Under the pieces are notes generated by a model. The model worked only from the letters and a program-made list of their open reading frames with translations, had not been told where the DNA came from and did no database searches. DNA of 64,000 nt, from the NCBI GenBank assembly GCA_003550325.1, contig QKWP01000101.1, forward strand, positions 361,254 to 425,253. Reading direction: 5' to 3'. The DNA is from Gigaspora rosea. Taxonomy: Eukaryota; Glomeromycota; Glomeromycetes; Diversisporales; Gigasporaceae. The translations under genes and the position numbers were made by a program. Of this stretch, positions 1-10,650 are shown piece after piece (the stretch's first letter is position 1; each line of letters opens with the position of its first letter).

Positions 1-1376
1 ATGGGAAAATTATAGTGTAGTTGGGTAATTAAAAACAAAAATTTTGTTGTATTACTATCACGCGCTATAATGCAAATCAAAATTCACACGCCCAACTAAA
101 TGCATACAGGAAGTTTTTTATGCGCTTGTACAAACAATGAGTATTGCAAATTTGGTATATTTGGGTTTATATCCGAATTTAAATCAAGGCAAAAGGAATC
201 AACTATTGATCAATTAAAAATTATAGTGCTTTAATGCATCTCTTAAAATAAAATTTTAAAGAATCTTTTAGAGTTACTTAATAATTATATTGCAATATTT
301 TTTTCTCGAGCAAAAGAAACTTGATCTTCTGTTCAATTGGACGTAAAAATTTGTGTATACATATATTTGACAGCTTCAGTTCGATTGCCTCTGAGTGGTT
401 TTGTAATACACATTTGAATTTTTGTGTTTGCAAATCAACTCCACAGTGTAAACACTTTCGACAACTAAAGCAAGACCCTCTTTTGTATATAAGTTTTGGC
501 ATCCGCCATCAATATTAATACGATTATAAAAACAAAATAATATACATTGAAATAATTTGTTATATGCGATAATAATAATGATTAGACAAGGGTATCACGC
601 ACTTATCGGTGCTTAATTGCTACATGGTTAATAATATAAAAATTACAACAGACGTCAATAATTATCTAATCTAAAATATGGGTTGATTAAGCATCTCATA
701 CTGATAAGTGCATAATAACTGTAATAAAAAATTAATTATTAAATTTCTGATTTTCCAATTCTCTATATAGGTATATGTTATAAAAATTACCTGTTCACAT
801 CTTTTTGAAAACAGCCATAAATGGTTTAATTGGTTACCTGCACATTATGATATTTTATATCATTCAAAATTTATAATAGTATAGTTACTACAATATTCTA
901 GAAATCTGTAATATTTTTGATCGTCTACATGATTGGGGATATATAGCCAGTTTGTTAATACTCGTGTAAATATACTATGATTACATTATCATAATGGTTT
1001 GTCATAGATTATTATAATACTACATTTTTGAGACTTTCTTAAAATAAATTAATAAAAAAACATTATTCCTACCAAACTAGAATTTCATATGATCATACTT
1101 ATTTTGAAATGGCCTCAAGTCAGCAATAAAATATATTAATTTTCAAAAACGATCTGTAGTATCTTACTTAGTACGTTCCTCGCGCTGTAACTCAAAATTC
1201 GTCATGGTGCATTGATGAATCTGATTGGTTAATATTTTGCTGCGCCTCAAAATTTAAATTTTCACCCCCAGGCTTTATGACCCAGCCGGGTTATGAGAAA
1301 CAAAAAAAAATTTTTGCATGGCCTAATATTAAAGAAATTTTATTTGTTTTGTTAAAGTAATTTGATTTACTTGTTA
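1..1376. other. AT-rich stretch without a recognised gene
   Basis: No coding region I can defend. Two antisense open frames overlap at about 278-518. The minus-strand one has a cluster of cysteines (CFSCRKCLHC) but no family I recognise and no flanking gene structure. The rest is AT-rich sequence with short direct repeats. Confidence 0.5.
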
Positions 1377-1554
1377 TACAGAGAACCCTCTCTAAATGCA
1401 CGCTCTTGGGACTAAACTTTAATGACGTGCACTTAGAGAACATTAAGAAAAAGTGCATTTATGGAGGTCATCTATATACTTGGGCCCAAATTTAAGTGTG
1501 CATTTAGAGAGGGTGTGCACTTAGTGAGGGTGCACTTAGGGAGGGTTCTCTGTA
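1377..1554. mobile_element. pogo/Tc1-mariner-like MITE
   Basis: The ends are near-perfect inverted repeats starting CAGAGAACCCTC, with a TA on each side (1377-1378 and 1553-1554) as the target duplication. The inner part repeats the end motif (TAAATGCAC / GTGCACTTAG) several times, as subterminal repeats. There is no open frame, so this is a non-autonomous copy. Placement in the pogo/Tc1 group rests on the TA duplication and the style of the end. Confidence 0.7.
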
Positions 1555-3940
1555 TCAATTTGTTTATTACATATAGGATAGCACTATAGTGCTATATAGT
1601 ACTATAACAATATTCTTTTTAATATACAAAAATTAAGAAATTTCATTTACATTATAGAACTTTTAGCTTTAAAGTACTTGTTTTTAGGATAAATATTTTT
1701 AGAAGTAAGAGTACAACTAGCTATATGTATATTTTGATAGCAATATATATAAATAATTATAAAAAGTATATTAGACAATTTTGGACAATTTTGAACAATT
1801 AATTAAAGTAAAATTACTTAAAATTTTATTAAAATAAAGTGGTACAAATAAAATTAACTAGTTTTTATAACTGGCTGGGTCCAAAAATAAAAAAATTCAA
1901 AATGTTTTATGCCATATTATACTGATAGCCAATCAAATTATACAATTATTATAAAAAAAATTTATTTGATTGGCTAATATAAAAATAATATAGTGCATTC
2001 CTTTTACATAGTATATCATTTTTAACTAGAGAGAATGCTCAGGTACTTTGTATAGCATTTTCACACATATTAATTTCTGCATTATATATATATATTTATG
2101 CAAAATACTTTATACAATATGCTAGTCACCAATTAAAATATCTACAGATATTTTGTAAATTTTTGCACAATAGTAAATAATGCTTTATATATATTATGTC
2201 ATGTCTGAAATTAAGTATTCATCTGAAGTTGTATTTAAAATTAGCCACTAAATCAGACAAGTACTAATTTTAAATACAGAATGATAACTATATAAGATTT
2301 TTTGTATCATTATTAATTAATACTATTGCCAACATTTGTACAAAATTTATTTGTTATACAATTTATAATTTAGAGTATTCTCAAAGCAGCATGCTTGATA
2401 TAATTAGCTAGTAATTAAGATAGTGCTCAAACATATAGCATTATTAATTAGACCATTTTTAAAAACTAATAGTATAGATGTTGAAGACTAATAACATAGT
2501 TGACAATATGTTCAATATAATTAATTTATGATTGTATTAGTGCTCAGATATTATGATTAATTAATAATTATTGATTGCAATTGATACTTGAGCAAACATC
2601 TTATTATTATTACTTCATATATTTAGCAATTATTGTTGTTACAAATCAAAAATAAAAATAAAATAATGGAACAATGAAAGAATAAAGCAATTTATAATAC
2701 CTTCAATTTCTGTTCCTTTTTTTAAAAAATTTACTACAACTAGCAAAACACAAAAATATATCTTTTTTATTTGTAGCAATAATTTTTAGTATAAGTAGTA
2801 AGATAGTAATTTATTAACTTTACTAATAATATTAAAAATCTATAACAATAATAGTAAAGTAAAAAAAGTGAACCACTTAAACATATGTTTTCTAATTAAT
2901 TAATAAAAATTTTGATCAGTAAGCACAAAACTATAATAAAAAAGAGTTTGGGTCTCTATCCTTAAATTTTTTTTTTATTCTCCTTCCATGTTTTTTAGCT
3001 TATTCACTTTGTTTATTATTATACTTTTGTAGCATTTTATAATTTTTTACTTTGGCATACTTTAATTTGGTTTTTACAATTCTTGAAAAAAACTTCTAGA
3101 TTTTAAAAAAGTTTTTCATTTTTTTATTTTGCCTTTGTGAGAAAAAAAAGAAAAATTAAAGCCTTTTATCTAGTTACAAATGCCTTTATTAGATTTGTAC
3201 TTTATATTAGTTCTCTCTCAAATAAAAGATATAGGGCTGGGAAATTTTCTTTAATACATATACTTATTGAAATTAGTCTGTGAAAAAATATCTTCATTCC
3301 TAATAGAGCATATCAAAAGCATTGTCTATTTAAACATTGTGTGCTGAATTTGTTAATTATATGATATTTGATAACCAATCAAATTTTGAATATGCATAAA
3401 ATTGAAATTGATTGGTTAATTAAAGTTATATTTTTTGTTCTATTTTGTCTAAAATATATGTAAAATTAGATACAGTATTTTAAACTAGTATAAGTTATAA
3501 ATAAATAAAATTTTTTAAAAAAAAGGCTACTTAGTTGTAAATAATTGATTTAGCTACAAATTGGCAGCTTTTTTTTTTTTGTTTTATTATTATTATTATT
3601 TAAAATTTTGTAAATTTATTTTAGTCTTTAGGTATTGCATATTGTATAATTATAAACCTTTTTATTAGTAGCATATCTATTTTGTACAAAATTTGGTTGG
3701 TTGTGCAGATCATATACAAATAATTTATATTGTACTCTACCCTTAATATTGCTAGTTCTTGATACATATAAAAATTTGTACAATATCACTTTTTTATAAT
3801 AATTGAATAACAATAATAACAATTAGAAAATCTAATTGTAAGTCAAAAAATAATTATCAATAACTTTCACTATATAACTTGTATTATTTTTGTAATCAAA
3901 CTGATATGAGATATCTTTAACAGTTTATGTTAAAGTTTTG
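1555..3940. other. AT-rich intergenic sequence
   Basis: No gene seen. It holds A/T runs and two short palindromes built on CCAATCAAAT / ATTTGATTGG (about 1929-1977 and 3370-3418), which look like eroded small foldback elements. Confidence 0.45.
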
Positions 3941-4161
3941 TTAGTTCAGATTGGAATAATTGTGATTTCTATAAAGTTAAGGCTCAATTTATTTGTAGTA
4001 AATTACCATAGTTTCTATTATAAGTTACTATAAAAAATTTTGTTAAAAAACTTTGTATTTTAGTGGTTATAGTATGCAGTTGAGTTAGTTTGTATTAGAA
4101 TTATTATAAAAAAAATTCTGTTACAAAACTTATTCTATTTTAATATATAAATTTAAATTTA

Positions 4162-4881
4162 GTTGACCCATGGACTGATAGCACATTAGTTAGTGCTCTG
4201 GGGTCATACTCACAAGGTCACTGGTTTGAGCCTAGTGGATGACAAAATCCATACTAGGGCCATGAGTAATAGATCTACAATAAGGAGTTGCATATCTATC
4301 CCATTCCTGAACAAGTTACTATAGCAGCAATGAGTTGCATAACATAGCCACTTAGTCATGTGACATCCAGAAAAGGAAATAATCTGACAAGAAACATTAT
4401 AAATATAAGGACCATCTACTATAAAGAGTAATATGAATATTGATCATTAGAATAAATAAAGATGATTTGGCTAGTGGGTCATGTGAACTAGAAAACTGCG
4501 GACCTAATAATGAGGTCCTATACCACGGGGTAGAGGTTGGAATCATTTAACTATTTAAAAATTGCTTCCATAGTTCTGAGCAGAATTATATTGGTTGTAG
4601 GCCAGAATTATTTTAATGCTGGCCAAATTAAATGATAAAATGATTAAATGATTAAACGATTAAAGAAAAACTTTAGGTGATTCCAATCTATACCATGGGG
4701 CCAGGAACCCAGAATGTCAAGTAACAGACTTAGCAAGCATGGGTAATCTCTCTAGTACGGTAATAAAATCGGAACCATATGGTGTTCAGTAACCTCTGCT
4801 GAAGCAATGAAATCTGATCTCAGAATGACAGTATCCTGAGGTGGCTAAGACCTCAAAAAGATAGATAAAGAGAGAAAAAAA
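4162..4881 (+). mobile_element. tRNA-derived SINE with target duplication
   Basis: The 5' end reads like a tRNA. There is an A-box-like stretch at 4179-4196 (TAGCACATTAGTTAGTGC) and a B box at 4223-4233 (GGTTTGAGCCT), about 44 bp apart, as in an internal RNA polymerase III promoter. The 3' end is A-rich (4853-4881). A 13-bp direct repeat, AAATTTAAATTTA, lies exactly outside both ends (4149-4161 and 4882-4894), as expected for LINE-mediated retroposition. A hAT-like MITE (4531-4690) sits inside. Without it the SINE body is about 560 bp, long for this class. It lies in satellite B. Confidence 0.7.
4531..4690. mobile_element. hAT-like MITE nested in the SINE
   Basis: The ends are inverted (TAGAGGTTGGAATCA and its complement). 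The direct flanks TACCACGGGG and TACCATGGGG differ at one base. The body, including GGCCAGAATTATTTTAATGC and a run of TTAAACGATTAAA-type repeats, is the same family as the element at 48882-49040, which has a clean 8-bp target duplication. It is younger than the SINE it interrupts. Confidence 0.7.
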
Positions 4882-5604
4882 AATTTAAATTTACTATAGG
4901 TGTTTATTAATTTGTATTAAAACTATTGTAATTCTATTATATTACTGTAAAAAATTTGTTATAGAATTTTTTTGTTATTTAGTAACTGCAGCATATAGTT
5001 AAAGTCAAATTGGTTTGTATTAGAATTATTGTAATTTTTATTAGAAGTTATTGTAAAATTCTGATAAATTGCTAATATGATATATAATGATTAAAAATAG
5101 GCTAGTTTGTATTAAAAATTCTATTATGAGTTACTGTAAAAAGTTTAGTTCTAAACTTGCTTGTTATCCTATTGATTTCAATCTATGGACAAGTTAATCT
5201 GCATTGGAACTATTGCCACAACTAATGCTAAAATTGACTAATACTAAACTTTTGATCTATTTTGATATGAAATTTTAAAATTTTTTGGTATTTTTTTTTC
5301 ATTTTTGTCTTATAAGGTTAGGGTAAGGTTTAAGGATAGATTTGATATTTAAAGAATATACAGTATATGGGGTTTAGCAAATCAAGACCCCAAATGTTAG
5401 CATCAGTCACTTTCAGCATTAGCTATAACAATTATTGTAATTTCTATTATGTTAAAAACCAATTCAAAATATGATATAAACTAAGGTTGAGTTGGTTTTA
5501 TTAAAATTATCATAATTTCTATTATGTACTATTGTATAAAATTCTGCTATTGAACTTATTCACTATTAAGTAACTTTAATATGCAGTTTTGAGTTAATTA
5601 CATT

Positions 5605-6114
5605 AATTGATGATCCGCCAGTCATCAGGTGCATGATCGTAGTGTAACATTATGCAGATCACTATGTAAATTACTATATATGTGAATGCTACGATCGTCC
5701 AAGGAAAAATATTTTTTACTAAGTTGAAAGTTGTAGAGCTCGTTGTTGCGGTTCTAATGGTAGTTAAATCATCCAAATTGGTCTAGTGGAAGCCAAGATA
5801 TCTTTAATAAACACGTCAATAACTATATAAAATCTCTATCTGAACAATAGATTGTTTACATAGAAATTTTATATAGTCGTTAACGTGTTTTTTAAAGATA
5901 TCTTGGCTTCTACTGGGCCGATTTGGATGATTTAACTACCATGAGAACCGCAATGACGAGCTCTACAATTTCAATTAGTCGACAAGATCGATTAACTTAG
6001 TAAAAAATATTTTTCCTTGGACGATCGTAGCATTCACATATATAGTAATTTACATAGTGATCTGTATCACGTTACACTATGATCATGCACCTGATGACTA
6101 GCGGATCATCAATT
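5605..6114. mobile_element. long foldback element 1
   Basis: The whole 510 bp is one inverted repeat around about 5860. The ends start AATTGATGATCCGCCAG, and each arm is about 250 bp with scattered mismatches. The inner arm carries a core shared with the elements at 6234 and 56.8 kb: AGCTCTACAA, GATGATTTAACTACC, AAGATATC and TATATAAAAT. There is no open frame. It is inserted in satellite B and would form a very long hairpin if transcribed. Confidence 0.75.
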
Positions 6115-6233
6115 AAATGATCATATCAATGGAACAAAATTTTGTTACAAAATTTACTCACTATTCTAGTAATATGTAGTATGTAGTTAAGGTTGAGATA
6201 GTTTGTACTGAAATAAAATGTTGTGAATTCTAT

Positions 6234-6770
6234 TAATTAATGATCTGGATAAGATCAGCACTATTACTATATTGGGACAATAGTAAATTTTGGGGATAAG
6301 TACAATATCAACTTTTTATTATATACTAAAATCTGACAACTGTAACTAAGAAAGTGATTTTTTTATTAAGTTAACAGTACAAGTCAATTAATTGAAAGTT
6401 TAGAGCTCACTGAGATGCATCAAATAGTAGTTAGATTATTCAGATTGGCCTAGTGTATGTTGAGATATCGCTAAAAAACGATTGGCCAACTATATAAAAT
6501 TCTATGTAAACTGAAAATTTTATATAGTCAGCCAATCATTTTTTAGCAATATCTTAGCAAACACTAGGCCAATTTGAATGATCTAACCACCATTAGATGC
6601 GTCTCAGTGAGCTCTACAACTTTCAATTAATTGACTTGTGCTGTTAACTTAATAAAAAAATCACTTCCATAGTCACAGTTGTCAGATTCCAGCATATAAT
6701 AAAAAACATAGTAATTTCCCCCCAAATTCTAATATAAAAATAGTGCTGATCTTATTCAGATCAGTAATTA
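6234..6770. mobile_element. long foldback element 2
   Basis: The inverted arms are about 260 bp and start TAATTAATGATCTG. The outer arm differs from element 1, but the inner core is the same (AGCTCTACAACTTTCAATTA, TTAGATGCGTCTC, AACGATTGGCCAACTATAT). It is non-coding and lies 120 bp from element 1, separated by a remnant of satellite B. Confidence 0.75.
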
Positions 6771-7644
6771 AAGCTATTGTAAAAATTTTGGTACATTACA
6801 AAGCTTGTGTGCCATTTCAGTAAAAGCAAAACCGTGAGTTAGTTGTGTTGGAATTATTATTATTCTATTATAAGTTACTATAAAAAATTCTGTTACAAAC
6901 CACTCGACACATATGATAATATGCTTTAAAGTTGAGTTTGTATCGAATTATTTTGATTTCTATCATGAATTACTGTAAAAAAAAAAATTTATACATAACT
7001 TGCTCCCTATTCTAATAATCACAATATGTGGTTAGGATTGAGTTGGTTCGCGTTGGAATTATTATAGTATCTATTATAAGTTACTGTTACAACCCTTAGG
7101 GGAGCGCCATTTATCACCTGATTTTTTAGGTAGGTGGGGGTAGAGCAATTATCAGGTCCTATATATAATATAATATATATAATATATATAAATATATATT
7201 TATATATATTATTATATATATATAATTTTTAATATTGAATAACTTTTGATCCACCAGTCCATTTTTGATGATTTAACTACCAAAATGTTCGCCTTAGTGA
7301 GCCGATTCTAACAAGCCTAAAATCACTAAATTCTAATTACAGGATCCTAAGATCAACAAAGATTTGTAACAATTAATAATTAGATATCTCTAATTTGGTA
7401 CACCTAAGTTCTATGATGAATACACGTGCCATATTGATCAGAATCAGATTATTTTGGTACCATTCGATTCATCTCATTAAGACTAGTGCTCCTAGGTCCA
7501 GTCTGGGTCTGGTCCGGGATCCAACCAGACTCAGACTTTAAATTTTACTAATTTTAAACTTCACCAGACTCAACTATGAGTCCAGTCTGGGTCTGGACCG
7601 AAATCTGCAGACTGGTCTGAGTCCAAATATAATTATATGTATTT

Positions 7645-9720
7645 TTTGGCACTGAACAAGTTTACTTAGTGCATTTTGTTAGAATAAATTAGTAAAATTT
7701 TGCGAATTATAAGATTTTATAGAATTTTATTAATAAAATTCTATAAAATCTTATAATTCGCAAATTTTTATTAAATAATTCTAACAAAATGCACTAAATA
7801 AACTTTTTTAGCACATAAAAATGTATTTAAACAGCTGGTTTGTTTTTATTTTACTTGAATTTGGAGAAAAGATGTATAATTTTGGATTTTTAATCAAAAA
7901 AGTCAAATTTAAGCATCTTTTCTCCAAATTTCAAGTAACTAAAAACAACTTCGTTAATTTAATGTATTTTTAGGTGCTAAACAAGTTTACTTAGTGCGTT
8001 TTGTTATAATTAATTAACAAAAATTTGTGAACAATAAGATTTTATAGAATTTTATTAATAAATTCTATAAAATCTTATAATTCATAAAATTTTACTAATC
8101 AATTCTAACAAAATGCACTAAGAAACTTGTTTAGCACCTAAAAATACATTAAATCAGCAGGATTGTTTTTATTTTACTTGAAATTTGGAGAAAAGATGCA
8201 TAATTTTGGATTTTTGATCAAAAAAGTCAAATTTAAGCATGTTTTCTCCAGATTTCAAGTAAAATAAAAACAACCCTGCCGATTTAATGTATTTTTAGGT
8301 GCTAAACAAGTTTACTTAGTGCGTATTGTTAGAATTAATTAGTAAAATTTATGAATAATAAGATTTTATAGAATTTTATTAATAAAATTCTATAAAATCT
8401 TATGATTCACAAATTTTTGTTAATTAATTCTAACAAAACGCACTAAGCAAACTTGTTTAGCATCTAAAAATACATTAAATTGGCAGTGTTGTTGTTTTTA
8501 TTTTACTTGAAATTTGGAGAAAAGATGCTTAAATTTGACTTTTTTGATTAAAAATCCAAAATTATGCATCTTTTTTCCAAATTTGAAGTAAAATAAAAAC
8601 AACTCTACTCATTTACTGTATTTTTATGTGCTGAACAAGTTTATTTAGTGCGTTTTGTTAGAATTAATTAATAAATATTTGTGAATATTAAGATTTTATA
8701 GAAATTTACTAATAAAATTCTATAAAATCTTATGATTCACAAAATTTTACTAATTATTTCTATATTAATGCACTAAGTAAACTTGTTCAGCATCTAAAAA
8801 TATATTAAATCGGCAGGGTTGTTTTTATTTTACTTGAAATTTGGAGATAAGATGTTAAAATTTGTCTTTTTTGATCAAAACTCCAANAGTTTACTTAGTG
8901 CGTATTGTTAGAATTAATTAGTAAAATTTATGAATAATAAGATTTTATAGAATTTTATTAATAAAATTCTATAAAATCTTATGATTCACAAATTTTTGTT
9001 AATTAATTCTAACAAAACGCACTAAGCAAACTTGTTTAGCATCTAAAAATACATTAAATTGGCAGTGTTGTTGTTTTTATTTTACTTGAAATTTGGAGAA
9101 AAGATGCTTAAATTTGACTTTTTTGATTAAAAATCCAAAATTATGCATCTTTTTTCCAAATTTGAAGTAAAATAAAAACAACTCTACTCATTTACTGTAT
9201 TTTTATGTGCTGAACAAGTTTATTTAGTGCGTTTTGTTAGAATTAATTAATAAATATTTGTGAATATTAAGATTTTATAGAAATTTACTAATAAAATTCT
9301 ATAAAATCTTATGATTCACAAAATTTTACTAATTATTTCTATATTAATGCACTAAGTAAACTTGTTCAGCATCTAAAAATATATTAAATCGGCAGGGTTG
9401 TTTTTATTTTACTTGAAATTTGGAGATAAGATGTTAAAATTTGTCTTTTTTGATCAAAACTCCAAAATTGTGCATCAAATCTCTAAATTTCAAGTAAAAT
9501 AAAAACAAACTAGCCATTTTAATACATTTTTAGGTGCTGAACAAGTTTATTAGTGCATTTAGTTAGAATTAATTAATAAAAATTTGCGAATTATAAGATT
9601 TTATAGAATTTTATTAATAAAATTCTATAAAAACTTATGATTCATAAAATTTTACTAATTTATTCTAACAAAATGCACTAAGTAAACTTGTTCAGCACCA
9701 AAAAATACATATAAATGTAT
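7645..9720. repeat. palindrome train 1 (units of about 325 bp)
   Basis: A tandem array in which each unit of about 325 bp has two different palindromes in alternation. One is centred on TTTTATTAATAAAA with arms GATTTTATAGAAT. The other has arms AAAGATGCTTAA and TTAAGCATCTTT around TTTTGATCAAAA. Between them lie inverted arms such as AACAAGTTTACTTAGTGC and CACTAAGTAAACTTGTT. Units start near 7645, 7972, 8297, 8623, 8887 and 9200. There is no coding capacity. The same design recurs at 23278-24120. Confidence 0.75.
8309..9465. other. single-N joint inside an exact 578-bp duplication
   Basis: A lone N at 8887 separates 8309-8886 from 8888-9465. By eye the two blocks are identical over 578 bp, whereas other units of the array differ. 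This is what two contigs with an unmerged overlap would look like, so the array is probably shorter by about 579 bp in the real genome. Confidence 0.65.
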
Positions 9721-10324
9721 TTGGACTCAGACCAGTCTGCAGACTTCAGATCAGACCCAGACCAGACTCAGACTTGACTAAAAAGTCTGAATATAAAAAA
9801 TAAATTTACTTAGTAATTTTAAAAATTACTAATAAAATTACACAAAAGTTGAATGATCTTGGGATCCTGTAATTGGATTTCGATGATTTTGGGCTTGTTA
9901 GAATCATCTCACTAAGATGAACATTTTGGTAATTGAATCGTCCAAAACAGACCAGTAGATCAAAAGTTATCCAATTTTTAATATATATATATATTATTAA
10001 ATTTTAACCAATCAAATGCTTAGAAAAATTATCAGGTGGGGGTAGAGGGTCAGCTACTTAGTGAAACCCTAATTAGGTAATTTTTGGCGCTCCCCTAACC
10101 AAGAAATCATAAAATCAGTAAAAGTTTGGAACAAATATGCCAAAAAATCTATGCCATTTATATCAATTACTGCTAATATATTAGAAACTTTAAGTATCTG
10201 CCAAGTAATTTTTATGCCCGTTTAATCAAAATAGATTAATATTTGACAGAGCTTTTAATTGTTAAAATATCTTAAATTTATTTTTTTTCTTTTATAATTT
10301 TGTTTCGGGTTTACTAAATCACAA

Positions 10325-10650
10325 CACTGGTGCTCAACACCACAATGATTTTCACTAATTAAATTTTTTAAATGCAGTGTAATGTAAAGATCAGGTGTAA
10401 CATAAAATTTTGTTGTTTTGCTTTTTTTTTAAAAAAATACCTTCTAACTCAAAATTTTATCTATGAAACCACCTTTTTTTTAAAAAAAAAAACCCCTTGC
10501 GAAATTTTACTATATACTATGCCTCACCCTAACCCTAACTATTGCTCTACTTAACATATATCAACCTTAGCTTTTGTTTATTTTTTTTTGTTTATTTTTT
10601 TTAATATTGATCTTCATGTTACACTGCATACTGGTGTTTAACACCACTGG
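10325..10650. mobile_element. foldback MITE with telomere-like motif
   Basis: The ends are CACTGGTGYTYAACACCAC-like. The inner arms TGCAGTGTAATGTAAAGATCA-like and complement lie at about 10374 and 10606. The centre holds T/A runs, a GTTTCATAAGCAAAATTA-like segment in reverse, and CACCCTAACCCTAAC (about 10523-10537). The open frame over 10372-10554 is a by-product. Confidence 0.55.

Larger units (their letters stand above)
3941..7095 (+). repeat. satellite B, first tract (diverged, interrupted)
   Basis: A diverged tandem repeat of roughly 100-130 bp. Recognisable parts of each unit are GAGTTAGTTTGTATTAGAAT, then ATTTCTATTATGAGTTACTG, then TCTGTTACAGAACTTACT and a part like GACTACAATATGTGG. 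Copies are seen at about 3950-4160, 4900-5600, 6125-6230 and 6775-7095. The gaps are later insertions: SINE, two foldbacks and the 7.1-10.1 kb element. The same family returns at 40395-43435. There is no coding capacity. Confidence 0.7.
7490..9795. mobile_element. inner foldback with CAGACTCAGAC arms
   Basis: Inside the 3-kb element, a second inverted pair frames the palindrome train. On the left are repeats of CCAGTCTGGGTCTGG and AGACTGGTCTGAGTCC. On the right are GGACTCAGACCAGTCTGCAG and CCAGACCAGACTCAGAC. This gives three nested levels: outer TIR, CAGACTC arms and palindrome train. No coding sequence is seen. Confidence 0.55.
7099..10095. mobile_element. 3-kb TIR element (PIF/Harbinger-like ends)
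   Basis: It is bounded by GGGGAGCGCCA inverted repeats. The next 150-250 bp on each side are also inverted copies, broken by short indels (for example GATCCACCAGT, CACTAAG and AGGATCC motifs in opposite orders). The flanks are TTA on the left and TAA on the right. The end resembles the small element at 28814-28979, which has a clear TTA duplication, and that is the reason for the PIF/Harbinger label. There is no transposase frame. The middle is filled by a nested foldback and a palindrome train. Confidence 0.6.

Noticed and set aside
278..518. Cysteine-rich small proteins on both strands
   Set aside because: Antisense overlap, no domain match I can name and no promoter or intron signals. Left as unrecognised.
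4179..4233. Genuine tRNA gene
   Set aside because: A and B boxes are present, but the arms do not pair into a cloverleaf by eye. The context (A-rich tail, flanking duplications) is that of a SINE.
7645..9720. CRISPR-like array
   Set aside because: The repeats are long palindromic units without unique spacers, in a eukaryotic setting with no cas genes.
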